A DNA stretch of 41,783 bases, from assembly GCA_036275365.1 (NCBI GenBank), contig DASUDX010000091.1, positions 1-41,783 of the forward strand. Direction: 5' to 3'. Shown piece after piece: positions 33,233 through 41,783 of this stretch; the stretch's first letter is position 1, and every line of letters starts with the position of its first letter. The notes under the pieces were generated by a model, which saw only the letters and a list, made by a program, of their open reading frames with translations, was not told the DNA's origin and made no database searches. Source of the stretch: DASUDX01 sp036275365. Its GTDB lineage: Bacteria > Pseudomonadota > Gammaproteobacteria > Nevskiales > Nevskiaceae. The position numbers and the translations under genes were made by a program.

Positions 33233-36200
33233 ATGGCTGTATCGCGTCACCCCCTGCGCCCGGCCACCGGGTCACTTCTTCTCGCCGCTCTGGGCGGTCT
33301 GCTCAGCCTCCCCGCGGCGCAGGCGACCACGCCCGCCGAAGGCAGCATCGACCGCAATGGCACCCTCATCACCGCCACCGGCGGGCCATATCTGGTCTCC
33401 AACCCCAGCGGCACCGCCACTGGCGAGCCGGTATGCACCGGTGACGGGGTCAGCTGCGACGAGTTCCTGCTCACCGTGGACCTGCCGGCGGACTTCCGTG
33501 CGGCCAATCCCAACCTGGTGCTGCGGGTCGATGTCGCCACCGAGTCGCCCAGCGGGGCTGACGATCTCGATCTCTATGTGCGCAATGCCGAGTCCGGGGA
33601 GCTGATCGGCTCCTCGGCGTCATCGGCCGCCAATGAAACCGCCGATATCGCCATCGCCAACCTGCCGGCGCAGGTGCGGGTGGAGATCGTGCCGTTCGCC
33701 GTGGCCGGCGGCAGCATGACCCTGACCATCGGCTTCGCCCAGGGTGCCGGCGGTGGCGGGGAAGACCCCTGCGTTGCCAGCGGCACCGCCAACGGCGGCA
33801 GCGCCACGCTCGATCGCGAGGTCGGCCAGGCTCTGGCCAGCCTGCCGGCGAGCGCGCTGTTCGGCGCCTTCGTGCACTTCAACCAGGGCACCCACAAGCA
33901 GCAGGATGCGGTCCTCCAGCGGCTGGGGCTGACCCGGATGCAGGACTTCCGCCGTCACGCCCGCTCGGTCTACGCCCAGGGTCCGATCGCGGCCTGGTTG
34001 CAGCTGCGCCGGGAACCCTCGGTGGCCTGGATCGAATACAACCGCCCGCTGCGCTATCTCGACGCCACCGGCCCCTGGGCGACCCGGGTGCGCGTGGCCC
34101 AGGAGCCGGTTTCCGGCGGTCCTTACTTCGACGCCTCGGGCAATGTGCTGGATGGTCGCGGCACCACGCTGGGCGTGATCGACAGCGGGGTGTTCGGTCC
34201 GCACCCGGATTTCGCCGAGCGGCTGATCCATAACTTCAAGCTGGTGCAGTTCGTCAGCACCGACATTCCGCAGTACATCGATCTCGGCACCAATGCGGAT
34301 TCCGAGAGCCAGGTCGGTGGCCACGGCACCCATGTCACCGGCACCGTCGGCGGCAGCGGCGCAGCCTCCAATGGCGGCTACCCGGTGCCGGAGCTGGCGC
34401 CGAACATCCAGGGCACCTACGCCGGTGTGGCCCCGGGCGCCAACCTGATCCACTACGGCCATGGCGCCGGTCTGTTCGTGCTGTCGGCCGTCACCGCCTA
34501 CCAGCACATCATCGACAACGCCGATACCTTCAGCCCGCCGCTGCGCGCGGTCAACAACTCCTATGGCGACGCCGCCGGCACGCCGTACAACCCGGGCTCG
34601 ACCTCGTCCTGCCTGATCAAGGAGGTGGTGAAGAAGAACATCGTGATGGTGTTCGCCGCCGGCAACGATGCGGGCGATGGCAGCACCGACCAGACCTCGT
34701 CGACCTGCAAGGACCCGACGCCGGGCGTGATCTGCGTGGCGAGCTACAACGACAACGGCACCGGTGCCCGCGACGCGGCGCTGTCCGGCTTCTCCAGCCG
34801 CAGCCTCGCCGGCCGTCCGGCCGACTATGTCGATATCGCCGCCCCCGGTGACCTGATCACCTCGACCTGCCTGCAGGGTCAGCCCAGCCAGGCGATCTGC
34901 ACCGGCGGCGATGACCAGGCGGCGGAGATCGACTGGCAGCCCTTCTACGGCACCATCTCCGGAACCTCGATGGCGGCGCCGCATGTCACCGGCGTGGTGG
35001 GACTGATTGCCCAGGCCCGTCCGGAACTGACCCCGGGCGAGATCGAGGCGGTGATCCAGCGCAATGCCCGCAAGGTCGGGGACGGCTACGAGCCGGATCC
35101 GCAGCTGCCGGGCAGCACCATCCACTTCGCCTATGGCGCCGGTCTGCTCGACATGAAGCGCATCCTCGATGACCTCGGCACGGCCCACGCGGCCCTGCCG
35201 GTCAATGGCGCCGAGTGGACGGTGTTCGACGGTGACGCCGACAGCCTGGTGACCGATGCCGCGGCCGATGTGATCGGTCTGACCCTGCAGGAGGCCACCG
35301 AAGGCGGTCTGCCCGGCGTTCGCTACCGCATCACCCTGGCCGATGCCACCGGCTTCGCCGCGGCCACCGCGGTGAGCCTGAAGGTGGAGCAGAATGTCGC
35401 CGGGGTGCCGCTGCCCACCAGCGTGGTGCTCAACCCGGATGGCAGCGTGAGCATCCCGGAGGCGGGCGCGGACAATGTCGCGGTCGCCGCCAGTGCGGTG
35501 CTCGCCGGCAATGTGGTCAGCTTCTTCGTGCCGTACGCGGCGATGGGCTTCCCGGACCTGCTCGAGCCGATCCACAACCTGCGGGTGATCAGCAGCACCG
35601 ATGCCGGCGAGGCCGATTACGCGCCCTCCCCGGCCGATCTGCCGGCCGCGCTGGCGGCGGTGCAGCCGATGTATGGCCGCGCCTTCACCATCCAGCTGCC
35701 GGCGGGCAGCCCGCCGCCGTCCAATGAGCGCAGCTGCGTGCTGCCGGGTCTGACCGTGCTGACCAGCCCGGTGGGCATCACCGGCAACGGTCTGGGCCTG
35801 CCGGCCGAGGACCTGCGTCAGGCCTGGGTGGCCGAGCCCAGCGAGATGCCGGGCAAGATCGTGTTCACGATCAAGACCGCCGGACTCGCCACGGTGCCGC
35901 CGGGCTATCGCTGGTACCACTACTTCACGGTGCCGGGCGATCCCAACGAGTACTTCGTGGCCATGGACAACCTCGGCGCGGCGCCGAGCTTCATCTACGG
36001 CACCCGCACCGGCATCGACACGCCGGCCGGTGCGCTGGGCAGCTTCGCCGTGCTCGGCGATCTCGACCCCGCCAGCGGCTTCAGCCCGGACGGCACCATC
36101 ACCCTGGTGCTGGACAAGGCGACCCTGGGCATCGCCCCGGGCATCCAGCTGGGCGGGCTGGCGGCGAGCATCCGCCAGACCACCAACCCGGAGAACGGGG

Positions 36201-36397
36201 TCGGTCTGACCGTCGACTCCGGCGGCGCGGTGGGCGGTTACTCGGTGGTCGGCAACGACAGCTGCACCGGCAGCGGGGGCGGTGGCGAGCCCGGCAAGGA
36301 GCAGACCGAGGGTCGCTTCGGTGGCAGCCTGGGCTGGCTGATGCTGATGAGCGGTCTGCTGGCCGCCGGCCTGCGCCGGCGCCGCCTGGGCCACTGA
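33233..36397 (+). CDS. Secreted subtilisin-like (S8) protease with GlyGly-CTERM-type tail
   Basis: A 1054-residue exported serine protease. After a signal peptide (LLLAALGGLLSLPAAQA) comes a PPC-like domain (about 60-180, DDLDLYVRNAESGE), an inhibitor-like prodomain, and the S8 catalytic domain with Asp317 (GVIDSGVFGPHPDF), His364 (GGHGTHVTGT), the oxyanion Asn in VFAAGNDAG, and Ser579 (GTSMAAPHV). A large beta-rich C-terminal region follows (about 650-1020). The end, RFGGSLGWLMLMSGLLAAGLRRRRLGH, has the Gly-Gly motif, hydrophobic helix and Arg cluster of GlyGly-CTERM sorting signals cleaved by rhombosortase. GGAGAG precedes the ATG at 33233 by eight bases. The gene breaks an otherwise minus-strand housekeeping run. 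Confidence 0.94.
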   Translation: MAVSRHPLRPATGSLLLAALGGLLSLPAAQATTPAEGSIDRNGTLITATGGPYLVSNPSGTATGEPVCTGDGVSCDEFLLTVDLPADFRAANPNLVLRVDVATESPSGADDLDLYVRNAESGELIGSSASSAANETADIAIANLPAQVRVEIVPFAVAGGSMTLTIGFAQGAGGGGEDPCVASGTANGGSATLDREVGQALASLPASALFGAFVHFNQGTHKQQDAVLQRLGLTRMQDFRRHARSVYAQGPIAAWLQLRREPSVAWIEYNRPLRYLDATGPWATRVRVAQEPVSGGPYFDASGNVLDGRGTTLGVIDSGVFGPHPDFAERLIHNFKLVQFVSTDIPQYIDLGTNADSESQVGGHGTHVTGTVGGSGAASNGGYPVPELAPNIQGTYAGVAPGANLIHYGHGAGLFVLSAVTAYQHIIDNADTFSPPLRAVNNSYGDAAGTPYNPGSTSSCLIKEVVKKNIVMVFAAGNDAGDGSTDQTSSTCKDPTPGVICVASYNDNGTGARDAALSGFSSRSLAGRPADYVDIAAPGDLITSTCLQGQPSQAICTGGDDQAAEIDWQPFYGTISGTSMAAPHVTGVVGLIAQARPELTPGEIEAVIQRNARKVGDGYEPDPQLPGSTIHFAYGAGLLDMKRILDDLGTAHAALPVNGAEWTVFDGDADSLVTDAAADVIGLTLQEATEGGLPGVRYRITLADATGFAAATAVSLKVEQNVAGVPLPTSVVLNPDGSVSIPEAGADNVAVAASAVLAGNVVSFFVPYAAMGFPDLLEPIHNLRVISSTDAGEADYAPSPADLPAALAAVQPMYGRAFTIQLPAGSPPPSNERSCVLPGLTVLTSPVGITGNGLGLPAEDLRQAWVAEPSEMPGKIVFTIKTAGLATVPPGYRWYHYFTVPGDPNEYFVAMDNLGAAPSFIYGTRTGIDTPAGALGSFAVLGDLDPASGFSPDGTITLVLDKATLGIAPGIQLGGLAASIRQTTNPENGVGLTVDSGGAVGGYSVVGNDSCTGSGGGGEPGKEQTEGRFGGSLGWLMLMSGLLAAGLRRRRLGH

Positions 36398-36418
36398 CGG
36401 CCGTCCCGCGTCACCCCA

Positions 36419-36446
36419 CGGCCCCGGCGCAAGCCGGGGCCGTTTT
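36419..36446 (+). terminator. Intrinsic terminator of the subtilase gene
   Basis: CGGCCCCGGC, loop GCAA, GCCGGGGCCG (10-base perfect stem) is followed by TTTTCGTT, 22 bases past the protease stop. The U tract is on the plus strand only. Confidence 0.92.
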
Positions 36447-36463
36447 CGTTCAGGGGCGGCGCT

Positions 36464-38368
36464 CTAGAGGCTGGCCGCCCAGTCGAGTGCGGCGGCCCGG
36501 TCCACCCGCGGCATCGCCGGCAGGCTCTCCAGCACGCGCCGGCCGTAGGGCTTCTGGGTCAGGCGCGGATCGCAGATCACCAGCAGCCCGCGATCGCCGG
36601 CATCGCGGATCAGCCGGCCGACACCCTGGCGCAGCGTCATCACCGCCTCCGGCAGCTGGATCTCGGTGAAGGGATTGCCGCCCTCGGCGCGATGCGCCTC
36701 CAGCCGGGCGTCGTAGACCGGATCCCCGGGTGCGGCGAAGGGCAGCTTGTCGATCGCCACCAGCCGCAGGGCGCGGCCGCGCACATCCACTCCCTCCCAG
36801 AAGCTCGCGGTGCCCACCAGCACCCCGTCGCCGGCGGCGCTGAAGCGCTCCACCAGCCGGCTGCGCGCGTCCTCGTTCTGCACGAACAGCGGATAGGGGC
36901 AGACCGCGCGCAGGCGTGCGGCGATGATCTTGAGCGCACGGTGACTGGTGCAGAGCACGAAAGCCCCGCCGCGGCTGGCCTCGATCAGCGGCAGCAGCGC
37001 GTCCACCACCCGATCGGAAAACGCCGGATGGGCCGGTTCCGGCAGTCCCTCGGGCAGATACAGCCGGGCCTGGCGGGGATAGTCGAAGGGGCTGTCCAGG
37101 GCCAGGGTACGGGCCTGATCCAGACCGAGCTGGCGCTGCAGATGGGAGAAATCTCCGCGCACCGAGAGCGTGGCCGAGGTCAGCACCCAGGCCCCGGGAT
37201 AGGCGGCGATGACGCGCTGGAACTCGCGCCCGACCGACAGCGGCGTGGCGTGCAGCGCCCCGCCGCGGCCGCGCGGCTCGATCCACTGCACCTGATCGCG
37301 ATCGGCCTCCGGATCCAGCACCACGCGCAGGCGGTGCAGATGGCCGGCGGCGCGCTCGGCGGCGGCGGCCAGACCCGGGCTGCGCTCGGCATAGCGCTTG
37401 AGCTGGGCGCTGAGCGCGTCCAGGGCCGCCTCGGTCTGGTCGAGCAGCACCGCACTGCCCTCGGCGCGGCGGAACGGCTCGAGCAGACCCCGGGCCGGCT
37501 GGCGCGACAGCAGCGCCTCCAGCGGCAGCAGCGGACGCACCAGGGCCTCGTTGGCGGCGTCGAGCTCCGGCATGTCGCCGAGCAGGCCGGCCTCGCTCTG
37601 CACATCCTCGGCCAGATCGCGCAGCTGACGGGTCGACAGCCGGGTCCCGAAGAACTGCAGGGCGAGGTCCGGCAGCTGGTGGGCCTCGTCGATCACCACC
37701 GCATCCGGATTGGGCAGCAGCTCGCCGAAGCCCTCCTCCTTGAGTGCGAAATCGGCCAGCAGCAGATGGTGGTTGACCACCACCAGATCCGCCGCCTGGG
37801 CGGCGCGTCGGGCGCGCACCACATGGCAGGCGGCGAACTCCGGGCATTTGGCGCCCAGGCAGTTGTCGGCGCTGGAGGTGATGCGCGGCACCAGCGGATC
37901 GTCCTCGGTGAGCCAGCCCAGCTCGGCGATCTCGCCGCGTTCGGTGGACTGGGCCCAGCGCTGGACCTTGCGCAGGCGCTCGTCGAAGCGCAGGCCGGGC
38001 TGGTCACCGCTGCGCTCGAGGCGATAGCGGCACAGGTAGTTGGCGTGGCCCTTGAGCAGGGCGCTGCGCAGCGGCTGCCCGAGCGCCTCGACCAGCCGCG
38101 GCAGATCGCGGTGGAACAGCTGATCCTGGAGATTCTTGGTGCCGGTGGAGACCAGGATGCGCCGCCCGCTGGCCAGCGCCGGGGCGAGATAGGCGAAGGT
38201 CTTGCCGGTACCGGTACCGGCCTCGACCAGCAGCACCGCGGCGTCCTCCATGGCGGCGGCCACCGCGGCGGCCATCTCCTGCTGCTGGCGCCGCGGGCGG
38301 AACCCGGGCAGGCGCTGGGCCAGCGTGCCGTCGTCGCCGAAGAGCGCGGCGACCGCGTCCGCGCTCAC
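36464..38368 (-). CDS. yoaA: DinG/XPD-family DNA helicase YoaA
   Basis: A 634-residue superfamily 2 helicase with an iron-sulfur domain. Walker A VEAGTGTGKTFAYLAPAL, the four cluster cysteines (YLCRYR, then NCLGAKCPEFAACHV), VVVNHHLLLAD, the DEAH box VIDEAHQL, SATL motif, and C-terminal motifs LVGTASFWEGVDVRG and RQGVGRLIRDAGDRG are present. Length equals E. coli YoaA, which works with the clamp-loader subunit chi in replication repair. It starts with GTG at 38368, overlapping the stop of the TPR lipoprotein gene, so it is the third gene of the mrcB operon. Confidence 0.95.
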   Translation of the reverse strand: MSADAVAALFGDDGTLAQRLPGFRPRRQQQEMAAAVAAAMEDAAVLLVEAGTGTGKTFAYLAPALASGRRILVSTGTKNLQDQLFHRDLPRLVEALGQPLRSALLKGHANYLCRYRLERSGDQPGLRFDERLRKVQRWAQSTERGEIAELGWLTEDDPLVPRITSSADNCLGAKCPEFAACHVVRARRAAQAADLVVVNHHLLLADFALKEEGFGELLPNPDAVVIDEAHQLPDLALQFFGTRLSTRQLRDLAEDVQSEAGLLGDMPELDAANEALVRPLLPLEALLSRQPARGLLEPFRRAEGSAVLLDQTEAALDALSAQLKRYAERSPGLAAAAERAAGHLHRLRVVLDPEADRDQVQWIEPRGRGGALHATPLSVGREFQRVIAAYPGAWVLTSATLSVRGDFSHLQRQLGLDQARTLALDSPFDYPRQARLYLPEGLPEPAHPAFSDRVVDALLPLIEASRGGAFVLCTSHRALKIIAARLRAVCPYPLFVQNEDARSRLVERFSAAGDGVLVGTASFWEGVDVRGRALRLVAIDKLPFAAPGDPVYDARLEAHRAEGGNPFTEIQLPEAVMTLRQGVGRLIRDAGDRGLLVICDPRLTQKPYGRRVLESLPAMPRVDRAAALDWAASL

Positions 38369-38958
38369 GGGCTGGGCGGGCCGAGCTGGCTCTCGATCTG
38401 CTCGATGCGGACCTGGGCCTGCAGGCTGCCGGCGGCGTCGCCGCGCAGCTCGCGGGCGCGGCGGATGGTGCGCCAGTTCTCCAGCTCCACGAACAGATTG
38501 CCGCGCGCGAGGCTATTGGCCCGTCCGGCCACGCTCTCGGCCTGGTCGGCCTGACCCTGGTCGAGATAGACCTGCGCCAGCGCCGACCACACGAAGTAGT
38601 TGCGCGGCTCGATCCGCAGCGCCCGCTCGAGCGCGGCCGAGGCCTGCTCGAGATTGCCGGCCTGGCGTGCCGCGCCGGACTGGCGCAGGAGCGAGAGCAC
38701 CGCCTGCCCGCTGATCGCTTCCGGGCTGCGCGGTGCGCTGCTGGCGGGCGGGGCCGGCGGCGGGGCCACCGGGGTGGGCGGCGCCAGCGGCGAGGGCACG
38801 CCGGGCAGGGGATCGGCGGGGTAGCTCGGCGAGCCGGGGGCCGGCACATTGGCCGAGCGGTCCTCGAGCGGCGGCCAGGCGCTCTCGCGCCGCCCGCTGG
38901 TGCTGGTGCAGGCGACGACGAGCAGGGACAGCAGCAGCAGGACCGGGGGACGGAGCAT
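38365..38958 (-). CDS. TPR lipoprotein, LpoP-like candidate PBP1B activator
   Basis: A 197-residue protein with a lipoprotein signal (PPVLLLLSLLVVAC, Cys17), a long Pro/Ala linker (about 40-80), then TPR-like helices GAARQAGNLEQASAALERALRIEPRNYFVWSALAQVYLDQGQADQAESVAGRA. Lipid anchor, disordered linker and C-terminal TPR match LpoP, the P. aeruginosa outer-membrane lipoprotein that activates PBP1b. It begins 26 bases after mrcB, and mrcB is PBP1B. I infer the same role. The poor Shine-Dalgarno suggests translation coupled to mrcB. Confidence 0.85.
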   Translation of the reverse strand: MLRPPVLLLLSLLVVACTSTSGRRESAWPPLEDRSANVPAPGSPSYPADPLPGVPSPLAPPTPVAPPPAPPASSAPRSPEAISGQAVLSLLRQSGAARQAGNLEQASAALERALRIEPRNYFVWSALAQVYLDQGQADQAESVAGRANSLARGNLFVELENWRTIRRARELRGDAAGSLQAQVRIEQIESQLGPPSP

Positions 38959-38984
38959 GGCGGACGGCAGGTGGGACGGACCGC

Positions 38985-41318
38985 TTATTCGAAGATGTCG
39001 CGCAGCCACTGTAAAGGCTGCGACTGCGCGGCGTTCGCACAGGGAGCGTAATCGAGCGGGGCGTGACCCCGCAGGAAGGGCAGCAGGCGCACGCTGGTGC
39101 AGCCCTCGTCGGCGCGCAGGCCGGTGAAGGTGTCGACCAGCTGCTCCTCGATGTCCGGCGGCGGGATCAGGTCCAGGCTGCGGGCGTTGAGATCGCGCAT
39201 CAGCCGCGCCCACAGCACCAGCGCCCCGGAGGAGCCGGTGAAGCCCATCGGCTTGTAGTCGTCGCGGCCCATCCAGATCACTGCGACCCGGTCGGCCCCG
39301 AAGCCGGCGAACCAGGAATCGCGCAGATCATCGGTGGTGCCGGTCTTGCCAGCCAGCAGGGCATCCGGCGGCAGCACGCTGTAGGCGCCACGGCCGGTCC
39401 CCAGCTGCATCACCTGGGTCATCGCCCAGGTGGTCAGATAGACCGGCCCCTCGGGCAGGGCCTGGCGCACCCGGATCGGAAAGCGGTTGAGCGGCTCGCC
39501 CTCCTTGGTGGTGACCTCGCGGATCGCCGACAGCGGGCTGGTGTAGCCGCCGGCGGCGAGCGTCGCGTACATCTGCGCCACCTCGATCGGAGCGATGTCC
39601 ACCGCGCCGAGGAACAGGCTCGGCAGCGGCTGGGCATCGCCGGTGTAGCCGGCGGCGCGCAGCACTTCGAGAAAGCGCGCCTCCCCCAGCTCCAGCCCGA
39701 CCCGCACCGTCGGCAGGTTGTAGGACTGGGCCAGGGCCAGGTACAGCGGCTGCGGGCCGTGCAGCTGCTTGTCGTAGTTCTTCGGCTCCCACACCTGGCG
39801 GTTGGGCAGGCGCAGCGAGATCGGCTCGTCCTCGATGAAGCTGTGCAGGTGATAGCGATCCGGCTGCGAGAGGGCGGCGAGATAGACGAAGGGCTTGGAC
39901 AGCGAGCCGATCGAGCGGCGCGCATCGAGGGCGCGGTTGAAGCCGTCGAAGCGCACATCGCGCCCACCCACCACCGCCTGCACCTCGCCGTTGTTGATGT
40001 TGGTGATCACCCCGGCCGCCTGCAGGCTGCCCACCGTCTTCTTGCGCGCTGTCTCCAGGTCCGGCAGGCCCTCGGTCACCGTCCGTTCCAGCGCCTCCTG
40101 GGCGGCCGGGTCGAGGGTGGTGAAGATGCGCAGGCCCTCGCTGGTCAGATCGGCCTCGGCGTACTGCCCGCGCAGCTGGCGCTTGACCAGCTCGACAAAG
40201 GCCGGATAGCGCTCCACTCCGCCGCGCTTGCTGCCGGCCAGACCCAGGGGCTGGGCCACCGCCTGGGTGTAGGCCTCGGCGTCGATCAGTCCCTGGTCGA
40301 GAAACACCTTCAGCACCACATCGCGGCGCTGCTTGACCCGCTCGGGGGAGCGCCGCGGGTTGTAGTAGCTGGCGCCCTTGACGATGCCGACCAGCATGGC
40401 GATTTCCTGCGTCTGCAGTTCCGCCAGCGGCTTGTTGAAGTAGTACAGGCTCGCCAGGCCCATGCCGTGCACGGCGCGGTTGCCGTCCTGGCCGAGGAAG
40501 ATCTCGTTGAGATAGGCCTCGAGGATCTGGTCCTTGCTGGCGTGCAGCTCCAGCAGGATGGCCATCAGCATCTCGCGGATCTTGCGCGACCAGGTCACAT
40601 CCAGCGTCAGGAAGAAGTTGCGCACCAGCTGCTGGGTGATGGTGCTGGCGCCCTGGACGATACGCCCGGCGCGCAGATTGGCGACGCTCGCCCGCAGAAT
40701 GCCGCGCAGGCTGATGCCGTGATGGCGGTAGAAGCCCTGATCCTCCACCGCGATCAGCCCCTCGCGCAGCAGCGGCGGCACCTCGGCGAGCTTGACCAGC
40801 ACGCGATCCTCGCCCTGCTGCGGATAGATGCTGCCGATCAGCATCGGGTCGAGCCGCACCAGATCACGGGACTGCTGGCTGTCGAGATCCTGGATCGCCG
40901 CCACCTCGCGGCCGTCGAGCTGGACCGCCAGCCGCATCTCCGGCTGCGGACCGTCCCAGAACTGGAAGGCCCGGCTGTGCACCCGCAGCTGCTCGCGGCT
41001 GACCGTGAAGGTGCCGGGGCCCTCGAGCCGGTCCTGCACGCGGTAGCCGAGCCGTTCCAGCTCGCGCCGCAGCGAGCCGGCGTCGTGGCGCACCCCGGGA
41101 TAGAGCTCCAGCGGCGAGGCGTAGACCTGGGCCGGCAGGGCCCAGCGCACACCGGCGAAGCGCTCGCGCACCTCGGCATCCAGGCGCAGCAGATAGACGC
41201 TGGCCAGCGCCAGCCCGACCAGCAGGGTCAGCAGCAGACCCCCGATCAGGCCCAGCCAGAGCCGGCGGGGGATCCAGGAACGGGCGGCGCGCGGACGCGC
41301 AGGAGAGGAACGCGGCAT
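38985..41318 (-). CDS. mrcB: Penicillin-binding protein 1B (bifunctional class A PBP)
   Basis: A 777-residue peptidoglycan synthase. A basic cytoplasmic N terminus and one membrane segment (LWLGLIGGLLLTLLVGLALASVYLL) precede a UB2H-type domain, then the GT51 glycosyltransferase (AVEDQGFYRHHGIS, QGASTITQQLVRN, RKIREMLMAILLE) and the transpeptidase with the SxxK serine in RRSIGSLSKPFVY, SYN in LAQSYNLPTVR, and KTG in LAGKTGTTDDLRDSWFAGF. ATG at 41318 is the conventional choice; a GTG at 41324 is possible. First gene of an mrcB / TPR lipoprotein / yoaA operon, 36 bases after phoU. Confidence 0.97.
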   Translation of the reverse strand: MPRSSPARPRAARSWIPRRLWLGLIGGLLLTLLVGLALASVYLLRLDAEVRERFAGVRWALPAQVYASPLELYPGVRHDAGSLRRELERLGYRVQDRLEGPGTFTVSREQLRVHSRAFQFWDGPQPEMRLAVQLDGREVAAIQDLDSQQSRDLVRLDPMLIGSIYPQQGEDRVLVKLAEVPPLLREGLIAVEDQGFYRHHGISLRGILRASVANLRAGRIVQGASTITQQLVRNFFLTLDVTWSRKIREMLMAILLELHASKDQILEAYLNEIFLGQDGNRAVHGMGLASLYYFNKPLAELQTQEIAMLVGIVKGASYYNPRRSPERVKQRRDVVLKVFLDQGLIDAEAYTQAVAQPLGLAGSKRGGVERYPAFVELVKRQLRGQYAEADLTSEGLRIFTTLDPAAQEALERTVTEGLPDLETARKKTVGSLQAAGVITNINNGEVQAVVGGRDVRFDGFNRALDARRSIGSLSKPFVYLAALSQPDRYHLHSFIEDEPISLRLPNRQVWEPKNYDKQLHGPQPLYLALAQSYNLPTVRVGLELGEARFLEVLRAAGYTGDAQPLPSLFLGAVDIAPIEVAQMYATLAAGGYTSPLSAIREVTTKEGEPLNRFPIRVRQALPEGPVYLTTWAMTQVMQLGTGRGAYSVLPPDALLAGKTGTTDDLRDSWFAGFGADRVAVIWMGRDDYKPMGFTGSSGALVLWARLMRDLNARSLDLIPPPDIEEQLVDTFTGLRADEGCTSVRLLPFLRGHAPLDYAPCANAAQSQPLQWLRDIFE

Positions 41319-41354
41319 GGACACATGATACCGGGGACGACCGCCCCGGCTGGT

Positions 41355-41783
41355 TCAGCTGCTGCGAACCTGGCGCTCCATGGTCTCGATCGAGGAATGG
41401 CGCACATCCTTGCCCTCGACGAAGTAGATCACATACTCGGCGATGTTCTTGGCGTGGTCGCCGATGCGCTCGAGCGAACGCACGCACCAGATCAGGTCCA
41501 TCACCCGGCGGATGGTGCGCGGCTCTTCCATCATGTAGGTGATGCACTGGCGCATCAGCGCCTCGTACTCACGGTCGATCACCATGTCCTCGCGCACCAC
41601 CGCCACCGCGGTCTTGGAGTCCATGCGGGCGAAGGCGTCGAGCGCATCCCGCACCATCTGCGAGACATGGCGCGAGAGGTGCTGCACCTCGTGCATGTGG
41701 TCGTTGAGGCGCTCCTGCCCGGCCAGGTCCTTGGCCATGCGGGCGATCTTCTCCGCCTCGTCGCCGCAGCGCTCAAGATCGGT
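41355..41783 (-). CDS. phoU: PhoU phosphate-signalling protein (partial, C-terminal part)
   Basis: 142 residues are visible and the gene runs off the window's end in frame. Both PhoU metal-binding helix motifs lie here: the first repeat's ERCGDEAEKIARMA, and the second's RSLERIGDHAKNIAEYVIYFVEGKDV. PhoU restrains the PhoR/PhoB system and Pst transporter when phosphate is plentiful. In relatives it follows pstSCAB, which would lie beyond the window. The window also holds a PhoD-type phosphatase that such a system might control. Confidence 0.96.
   Translation of the reverse strand, partial: TDLERCGDEAEKIARMAKDLAGQERLNDHMHEVQHLSRHVSQMVRDALDAFARMDSKTAVAVVREDMVIDREYEALMRQCITYMMEEPRTIRRVMDLIWCVRSLERIGDHAKNIAEYVIYFVEGKDVRHSSIETMERQVRSS

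Noticed and set aside
33620..36394. A 924-codon open frame on the minus strand
   Set aside because: It is antisense to the subtilase gene, and its composition shows the same GC-driven pattern without motifs.

Overview
This is a GC-rich chromosomal window from a gammaproteobacterium. Order Lysobacterales (Xanthomonadales) is the best fit. The evidence is a full-length fused CysG, MetZ-type methionine synthesis, an adjacent dnaX-ybaB pair, a small bacterial SRP RNA, a PBP1B gene followed by a TPR lipoprotein gene, and a subtilase with a GlyGly-CTERM-like tail. Species cannot be resolved from the window. Coding density is high, most genes sit in co-directional runs, and many neighbours overlap by 4 bases (ATGA or GTGA). 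No transposase, integrase, phage gene or CRISPR array is visible.

Layout. 1-210: tandem repeats carrying tRNA 3'-end-like sequence. 294-5993 (+): LysR regulator, divergent alpha/beta hydrolase, long-form acyl-CoA dehydrogenase, lipoprotein, glutathione peroxidase, small unknown protein. 5987-7129 (-): tgt. 7255-9443 (+): secreted unknown protein coupled to an LpqC-like esterase lipoprotein. 9448-15250 (-): DUF3604/PHP protein, PhoD-type phosphatase, CAP-domain protein, DUF455 ferritin-like protein and metZ. The metZ leader carries a SAM-II riboswitch followed by an intrinsic terminator. 15485-18508 (+): a tightly overlapping trio of cytochrome c lipoprotein, sugar-lactone-type FAD oxidase and PLP enzyme of the D-threonine aldolase/D-serine dehydratase fold. 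18519-21823: AraC regulator divergent from a PagL-type lipid A deacylase across a palindrome-rich spacer, then a DUF1329 protein. 26132-21957 (-): a six-gene operon of two small membrane proteins, a YozG-type HTH regulator, an S33 peptidase and a NatAB-type ABC exporter, with two matching 18-bp operator-like sites at its promoter. 27577-26204 to 33069 (mostly -): cysG, ybaB, dnaX, a small lipoprotein (+), a tandem AAA+ ATPase, ffs and tsaB. 33233-36397 (+): a large secreted subtilase. 36464-41783 (-): yoaA, an LpoP-like TPR lipoprotein, mrcB and the end of phoU.

Housekeeping genes (tgt, dnaX, ybaB, ffs, tsaB, mrcB, phoU, cysG, metZ) alternate with cell-envelope and secreted functions. The least described systems are the six-gene regulator/peptidase/exporter operon, the cytochrome/FAD oxidase/PLP operon, and the orphan tandem AAA+ ATPase. 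The best regulatory discoveries are the SAM-II riboswitch in front of metZ, the paired operators at 26145-26208, and the nested inverted repeats between the AraC gene and the lipid A deacylase.
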